A DNA stretch of 64,000 bases, taken from positions 77,001-141,000 of the forward strand of contig JAKOVQ010000025.1 of assembly GCA_029781975.1 (NCBI GenBank), given 5' to 3'. The translations under genes and the position numbers were made by a program. The notes beneath the pieces were generated by a model, which was given only the letters and a program-made list of their open reading frames with translations, was not told where the DNA came from and did no database searches. Origin of the DNA: Acidobacteriota bacterium. Lineage in GTDB: Bacteria > Acidobacteriota > Thermoanaerobaculia > UBA5066. This document shows positions 61,013-64,000 of this stretch, one piece after another (position 1 is the stretch's first letter; each line of letters begins with the position of its first letter).

Positions 61013-61026
61013 GTGATCCACGTCAC
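61013..61026. promoter_or_regulatory. CRP-type palindrome upstream of the hemerythrin gene
   Basis: GTGATCCACGTCAC fits GTGA-N6-TCAC exactly in its outer bases. The nearest -10-like minus-strand hexamer (TTGCTT at 60987-60982) would put the site at about -44. The match to the ferritin-gene site supports joint regulation. Confidence 0.5.
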
Positions 61027-61050
61027 GAGACGGGCGCGACCCGAGGGGCC

Positions 61051-61075
61051 GCGGCCCCGGCGAGGCCGGGGCCGC
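61051..61075 (-). terminator. Hairpin after the helical lipoprotein gene
   Basis: A perfect 11-bp stem with a three-base loop lies 36 bases past the minus-strand stop at 61112; there is no T-run, so its terminator activity is uncertain. Confidence 0.45.
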
Positions 61076-61111
61076 GGGAGCCGGTTTCGGGGTGCCCGGG
61101 TCGTGCCGGGG

Positions 61112-61723
61112 CTACTTCCCGGGAGCGGGGGCCTCCGGGGCGGCAGGAGCGGCCTGCATTCCGAGGAGGGCCATGACCTCGGCCCCCTTCTCCTTCAGGC
61201 CCTTGGCCTTCTCGAGGGCTCCCTGGAGGTCGCCCGAGCCGAAGGCGGCCGAGGCCGCGTCCCAGCTCGAGGTCAGGGTGGCGAGGCCGTCCTTGGCCTG
61301 CGTCAGCTTGGCCGCGTCCATCCCCTTCGGGAGCTTCTTGGACTGGCCGAGGATGTCGACGCGGCTCTTGATCGCCTCGATCATCTTCGGGAGCGAGCCG
61401 CTCGCGTCGGTCCAGGCCTTCGTCAGCTCCTCCTTCTTCGCGGCAGCCGCGGCGACCAGGTCCTTCGCCTTGGCGGCGACGTCGTTCGCGGCGGCGAGGG
61501 CGCCCTTGTAGTCCCCCTTGGCGAACTGGTCCTGGGCGGCCTTGAGGGCCGCCTGGACGGAGGCGAGCTGGTCGGGGACGTACTTCTCGGCCTCGGGGGC
61601 CGCGGCGGTGACCGCCTGGTCGGCCGCCTTGAGCGCGAGGTCCGCGGGGCCCTTGTCGGAGCTGCACGCCACGAGGAGCGCGCACGCGGCGGCAGCCGCC
61701 GCCATCTTCAGGTTCCGGATCAT
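61112..61723 (-). CDS. Helical outer-membrane or periplasmic lipoprotein
   Basis: A 203-residue lipoprotein. The signal (MAAAAAACALLVACSS) contains lipobox LVAC. The mature part is almost all Ala/Lys-rich helix (KAAQDQFAKGDYKGALAAA, VAAKAKDLVAAAAAKKEEL), predicted to form antiparallel helices or a TPR-like hairpin. No known enzyme motif. It resembles small helical proteins that load onto cell-wall partners, and the adjacent LysM gene fits an envelope role. Confidence 0.82.
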   Translation of the reverse strand: MIRNLKMAAAAAACALLVACSSDKGPADLALKAADQAVTAAAPEAEKYVPDQLASVQAALKAAQDQFAKGDYKGALAAANDVAAKAKDLVAAAAAKKEELTKAWTDASGSLPKMIEAIKSRVDILGQSKKLPKGMDAAKLTQAKDGLATLTSSWDAASAAFGSGDLQGALEKAKGLKEKGAEVMALLGMQAAPAAPEAPAPGK

Positions 61724-61766
61724 CTGTTCTCTCCTTCCGTCGGGGGGGTCGATCGTCCGCGTCCCG

Positions 61767-61985
61767 TCAGGGGATGCGGAGCTTCCAGCCGATCTCGATC
61801 AGGTTCGGGTTCTTGATCACGTCCTTGTTGGCCTCGAAGATCTTCGTGTAGAGCGCCGGGTCGCCGTAGACCTCCTCGGCGATCTTCGAGAGGGTCTCCC
61901 CCTTCTTGACCACGTGCCACTGTGTGAACTCGTTGTCGGGCGCCGGGGTCTCTTCTGCCACGGGTTCTCCTCCTTGTTCCGTCAT
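61767..61985 (-). CDS. LysM-domain protein
   Basis: A 72-residue protein that is mostly a single LysM domain (FTQWHVVKKGETLSKIAEEV, GDPALYTKIFEANKDVIKNP, IGWKLRIP), the peptidoglycan-binding module. There is no signal peptide in this frame, so it may be cytoplasmic like the YgaU/XkdP-like LysM proteins, or exported by another route. The ATG follows GGAGGAGA. It lies between the lipoprotein and the amidotransferase genes on the same strand. Confidence 0.88.
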   Translation of the reverse strand: MTEQGGEPVAEETPAPDNEFTQWHVVKKGETLSKIAEEVYGDPALYTKIFEANKDVIKNPNLIEIGWKLRIP

Positions 61986-62031
61986 TCTCCTCCGGGACGA
62001 AGGGTCCGGTGCGCAAAAAGCGACCCCCTCC

Positions 62032-63426
62032 CTACTTCCAGTGCCCCCTCACCCACTCGTCGGTCTCGGGGAGCCCCCCCTGCATGACGAGGTAGCCGTT
62101 GTGCGGCTCGCGCGGGGTGATCTCGTGGGAGATGGGGGTCGTCATCAGGCGCATCACCTCGGCGTGGTCGTCGGTGTGGCCGAGGACCCACGACAGCTTC
62201 ATCAGCGCCGTCTCGGGGAGCATGTTGTCGAGCGGGACGATCCCGAGCTCCATCAGGTCGCGGCCGGTGTCGTAGACGTACATCTGGGCGAACCCCCAGA
62301 GGGTCTGCACGGCCATGACGACGTGGACGCCCGCGGCGACGGCGCGCTCGAGCGCCGGGTAGAGCGGCTTGTTGACGTGGCCGAGGCCGGTCCCGGCGAT
62401 GACGATGCCGCGATACCCCTTCTCCACCAGAGCGTCGACGAGGTCGGGCTTCATCCCCGGGTAGTAGTAGAGGATCGTCGTCCGGTCGTCGTAGACCGGG
62501 TCCACCAGGGGGACGCGCACCTTGTCCCTCCTCCTGTAGTCGTCCGTGAGGTACTGGAACGAGTCGCGGCCGACGATCGCGAGCGGGACGTCGCCGATGG
62601 TCCGGAAGGTCGACCGGTAGGAGCTGTGCATCTTCCGGCAGCGGGTGCCGCGGTGGAGGAGGCCGTAGCGGTCGGAGGTCGGCCCGAACATGCAGATGAC
62701 GACCTCGGCGACGTCGGCGTAGGCGGCCGTCCTGACCGAGTGGATCAGGTTGAGCGCCGCGTCCGACGACGGCCGGTCCGACGAGCGCTGCGAGCCGACG
62801 AGGACGATCGGCACCGGGCTCTCCTGGACCATGAACGAGAGGATCGCGGCGGTGTGGCCCATCGTGTCGGTGCCGTGGCCGATGACGATCCCGTCGGCCC
62901 CGGCGGCGATCTCCTCGCCGATCGCCTTCGCCAGGACGAGGTAGTTCTCCTTCGCCATGTTCTCGGAGAAGACGCCGAAGATCTTCTTCGTCGTCAAATT
63001 GCAGATGTCCGCCAGCTCCGGCACCGCGCCGTAGAGCTCTCCCGGCGTGAAGGCGGGGATGACGGCGCCCGTCCGGTAGTCGAGGCGCGAGGCGATCGTC
63101 CCGCCCGTCCCGAGGAGCGTCACGTTGGGCAGGCTCGGCCGGGCCGGGAACTCCTTCTCCGGGATCTTGTAGCGCGCCTCCTTGTAGCCGACCTCGGTCA
63201 CGTGCTCGAGGCGGTCGACGTGGAGGCCGACGTTGTAGCCGTTCTTGAGCTTCAGGACGACGTGGAGGTCGTCGAGCGACTCGCTCCGGGGGAGGATCAC
63301 CCCCTCGAACACCGACCCGGCGTCGTTGACGACGCGGACGTCGCTCCAGACCTTGACGCCGAAGCGGGTGAGCGCCGCGCGCGCCTTCCCCTTGTACCCC
63401 TTGAGGGGATCGGTCATCTCGTTCAC
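62032..63426 (-). CDS. gatD: Glutamyl-tRNA(Gln) amidotransferase subunit D (asparaginase-like)
   Basis: Asparaginase-fold subunit that releases ammonia from glutamine or asparagine for converting Glu-tRNA(Gln) to Gln-tRNA(Gln). The 464 residues begin with the GatD-specific N-terminal domain (GYKGKARAALTRFGVKVW, VVNDAGSVFEGVILPR), then LLGTGGTIASR (Thr107/Thr110), GHGTDTMGHTAA and SQRSSDRPSSDAALN. The N-terminal domain separates it from ordinary asparaginases. The GTG at 63426 overlaps the gatE stop (GTGA); an in-frame ATG at 63417 is the alternative. GatDE is normally archaeal. Confidence 0.88.
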   Translation of the reverse strand: MNEMTDPLKGYKGKARAALTRFGVKVWSDVRVVNDAGSVFEGVILPRSESLDDLHVVLKLKNGYNVGLHVDRLEHVTEVGYKEARYKIPEKEFPARPSLPNVTLLGTGGTIASRLDYRTGAVIPAFTPGELYGAVPELADICNLTTKKIFGVFSENMAKENYLVLAKAIGEEIAAGADGIVIGHGTDTMGHTAAILSFMVQESPVPIVLVGSQRSSDRPSSDAALNLIHSVRTAAYADVAEVVICMFGPTSDRYGLLHRGTRCRKMHSSYRSTFRTIGDVPLAIVGRDSFQYLTDDYRRRDKVRVPLVDPVYDDRTTILYYYPGMKPDLVDALVEKGYRGIVIAGTGLGHVNKPLYPALERAVAAGVHVVMAVQTLWGFAQMYVYDTGRDLMELGIVPLDNMLPETALMKLSWVLGHTDDHAEVMRLMTTPISHEITPREPHNGYLVMQGGLPETDEWVRGHWK

Positions 63427-64000
63427 GCGCGGACCTCCTCCCGCCGCGTCGACTCCGCGAGGGCCGCCGAGACGGCCGCGGCGACCTCGTCGGCGGCGAC
63501 CCGGCCGAGGAGGCCCGGCATCAGGCGTGCGAGCGCGAGGCGCGCCACGAGGGCCGGGTCGTCCTTCCTGTAAGCCTTCTCGCGGGCGGACGCGAGCGCC
63601 TCGGCGAGGCCCGTGCGCCAGGCCGCCGGCTCCTCCCCGAGCCCGCGCGCGGCGAGGTGCCCGGCCACGGGACTCCCCGGCTCGGCGGCGACGGCCCTCA
63701 CGAGCGGCTCCCACGCCTGCTTCAGGACGGGCCTCGCTGCGAACGCGTGGAGGAGCTCCTCCCATCGCGGCTCCGGGACGGCGTCGACCGGGACCCCTTT
63801 CCGGCGGAGCCCCTTGAGCCTCTCGCCGAAGAGGAACGCGACGTCCCGGACGGAGGCGCCGGTCGCGGCCGCCAGCCGGTCGACGACGGCGGCGCCCCCG
63901 CGGCGGATGAGCCAGTGCGCCGTGGAGGCCGGGACGCCGGCGGCGGCGTAGCGGGCTTCCCGGTCCCAGGGCCGCTCGGGAAGGGGCCCGGCGAGGCGGG
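63423..64000 (-). CDS. gatE: Glutamyl-tRNA(Gln) amidotransferase subunit E, C-terminal part
   Basis: The frame is open from the window end and continues beyond it. The visible 191 residues start RLAGPLPERPWDREARY, which matches the GPLPE segment found in GatE/GatB, and go on with helical Yqey-like domain sequence (DRLAAATGASVRDVAFLFGE, AREKAYRKDDPALVARL, MPGLLGRVAADEVAAAV). The stop overlaps the gatD start. The kinase half is missing, so identification rests on the gatD neighbour and the tail; a GatB-type subunit is the alternative. Confidence 0.7.
   Translation of the reverse strand, partial: RLAGPLPERPWDREARYAAAGVPASTAHWLIRRGGAAVVDRLAAATGASVRDVAFLFGERLKGLRRKGVPVDAVPEPRWEELLHAFAARPVLKQAWEPLVRAVAAEPGSPVAGHLAARGLGEEPAAWRTGLAEALASAREKAYRKDDPALVARLALARLMPGLLGRVAADEVAAAVSAALAESTRREEVRA

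Larger units (their letters stand above)
60872..61111. other. Intergenic region between hemerythrin and lipoprotein genes
   Basis: Holds a CRP-type palindrome (61013-61026), a perfect GCGGCCCCGGC/GCCGGGGCCGC hairpin (61051-61061 with 61065-61075) and no gene. Confidence 0.6.

Noticed and set aside
1-64000. tRNA, rRNA, integrase, phage or intact insertion sequence
   Set aside because: I looked for T-loop (GTTCGAAT-like) sequences, transposase motifs and long terminal inverted repeats and found none that held up.

Overview
This window is about 70 percent GC, almost fully coding, and Gram-negative in character. It encodes a LolC/E-type lipoprotein transporter subunit, an LpxL-type lipid A acyltransferase, several lipobox proteins, c-type cytochromes and an IPTL-CTERM surface protein. 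CRTAC1/ASPIC-UnbV proteins, a membrane-anchored Ser/Thr kinase, a Haliangium-like microcompartment and GatDE together suggest an uncultured-type Acidobacteriota (Thermoanaerobaculia-like) or a Myxococcota relative. No rRNA or other marker in the window settles this.

Layout. 1-3174: end of aroF (DAHP synthase), carA and a LolC/E permease, joined by 4-base stop/start overlaps. 3165-3777: a possible 28-codon minus-strand ORF, a monoheme cytochrome c and a strong terminator. 3894-9117: a compact bacterial microcompartment (BMC) operon with an RpiB-DeoC fusion, one BMC-H, two BMC-T, three BMC-P and a PduP/EutE-like aldehyde dehydrogenase. 9164-16527: a HAD phosphatase, a lipoprotein, an MgtC/DUF4010 membrane protein, a DUF6448 protein, an ornithine cyclodeaminase-like enzyme and a five-heme membrane cytochrome with a TPR tail. 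16538-25788: a transglutaminase split by an in-frame TGA, an OLD-family nuclease, a CRTAC1 lipoprotein, a YfhO-like membrane protein and a Ser/Thr kinase. 26050-31140: an aldo/keto reductase, a repeat-rich island, a branched-chain amino acid binding protein, and ornithine carbamoyltransferase with carbamate kinase. 31203-40850: a halogenase-like flavoenzyme, a seven-gene minus-strand operon with three radical SAM enzymes and a MurG-like glycosyltransferase, and ahcY. 41080-47182: a beta-propeller protein, a membrane glycosyltransferase-like protein, an LpxL-type acyltransferase and two cobalamin-binding radical SAM proteins. 47183-47942: a second repeat-bearing noncoding island. 47943-64000: a DegT aminotransferase, RecQ, a giant Calx-beta/beta-helix protein, RF3, a LigB dioxygenase, a ferritin-like protein, a hemerythrin, a helical lipoprotein, a LysM protein and a gatE-gatD pair cut by the window end.

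How genes work together. The BMC should cleave a 2-deoxyribose-5-phosphate-like sugar phosphate to glyceraldehyde-3-phosphate and acetaldehyde, then oxidise acetaldehyde to acetyl-CoA inside a shell like that of Haliangium ochraceum. The fusion enzyme carries what looks like an encapsulation helix between its two domains. ArcB and ArcC could convert citrulline to carbamoyl phosphate and ATP. GatD and GatE form the archaeal-type Glu-tRNA(Gln) amidotransferase, which is unexpected in a bacterium.

Regulation. Many first genes of transcription units have a TAnnnT hexamer 5-10 bases before the start codon and no Shine-Dalgarno, which points to leaderless transcripts. Downstream genes are mostly coupled by ATGA/GTGA/TGATG overlaps. 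Four GTGA-N6-TCAC (CRP-type) palindromes lie in promoter regions, including those of the ferritin-like and hemerythrin genes. No tRNA, rRNA, CRISPR array or intact insertion sequence was seen.
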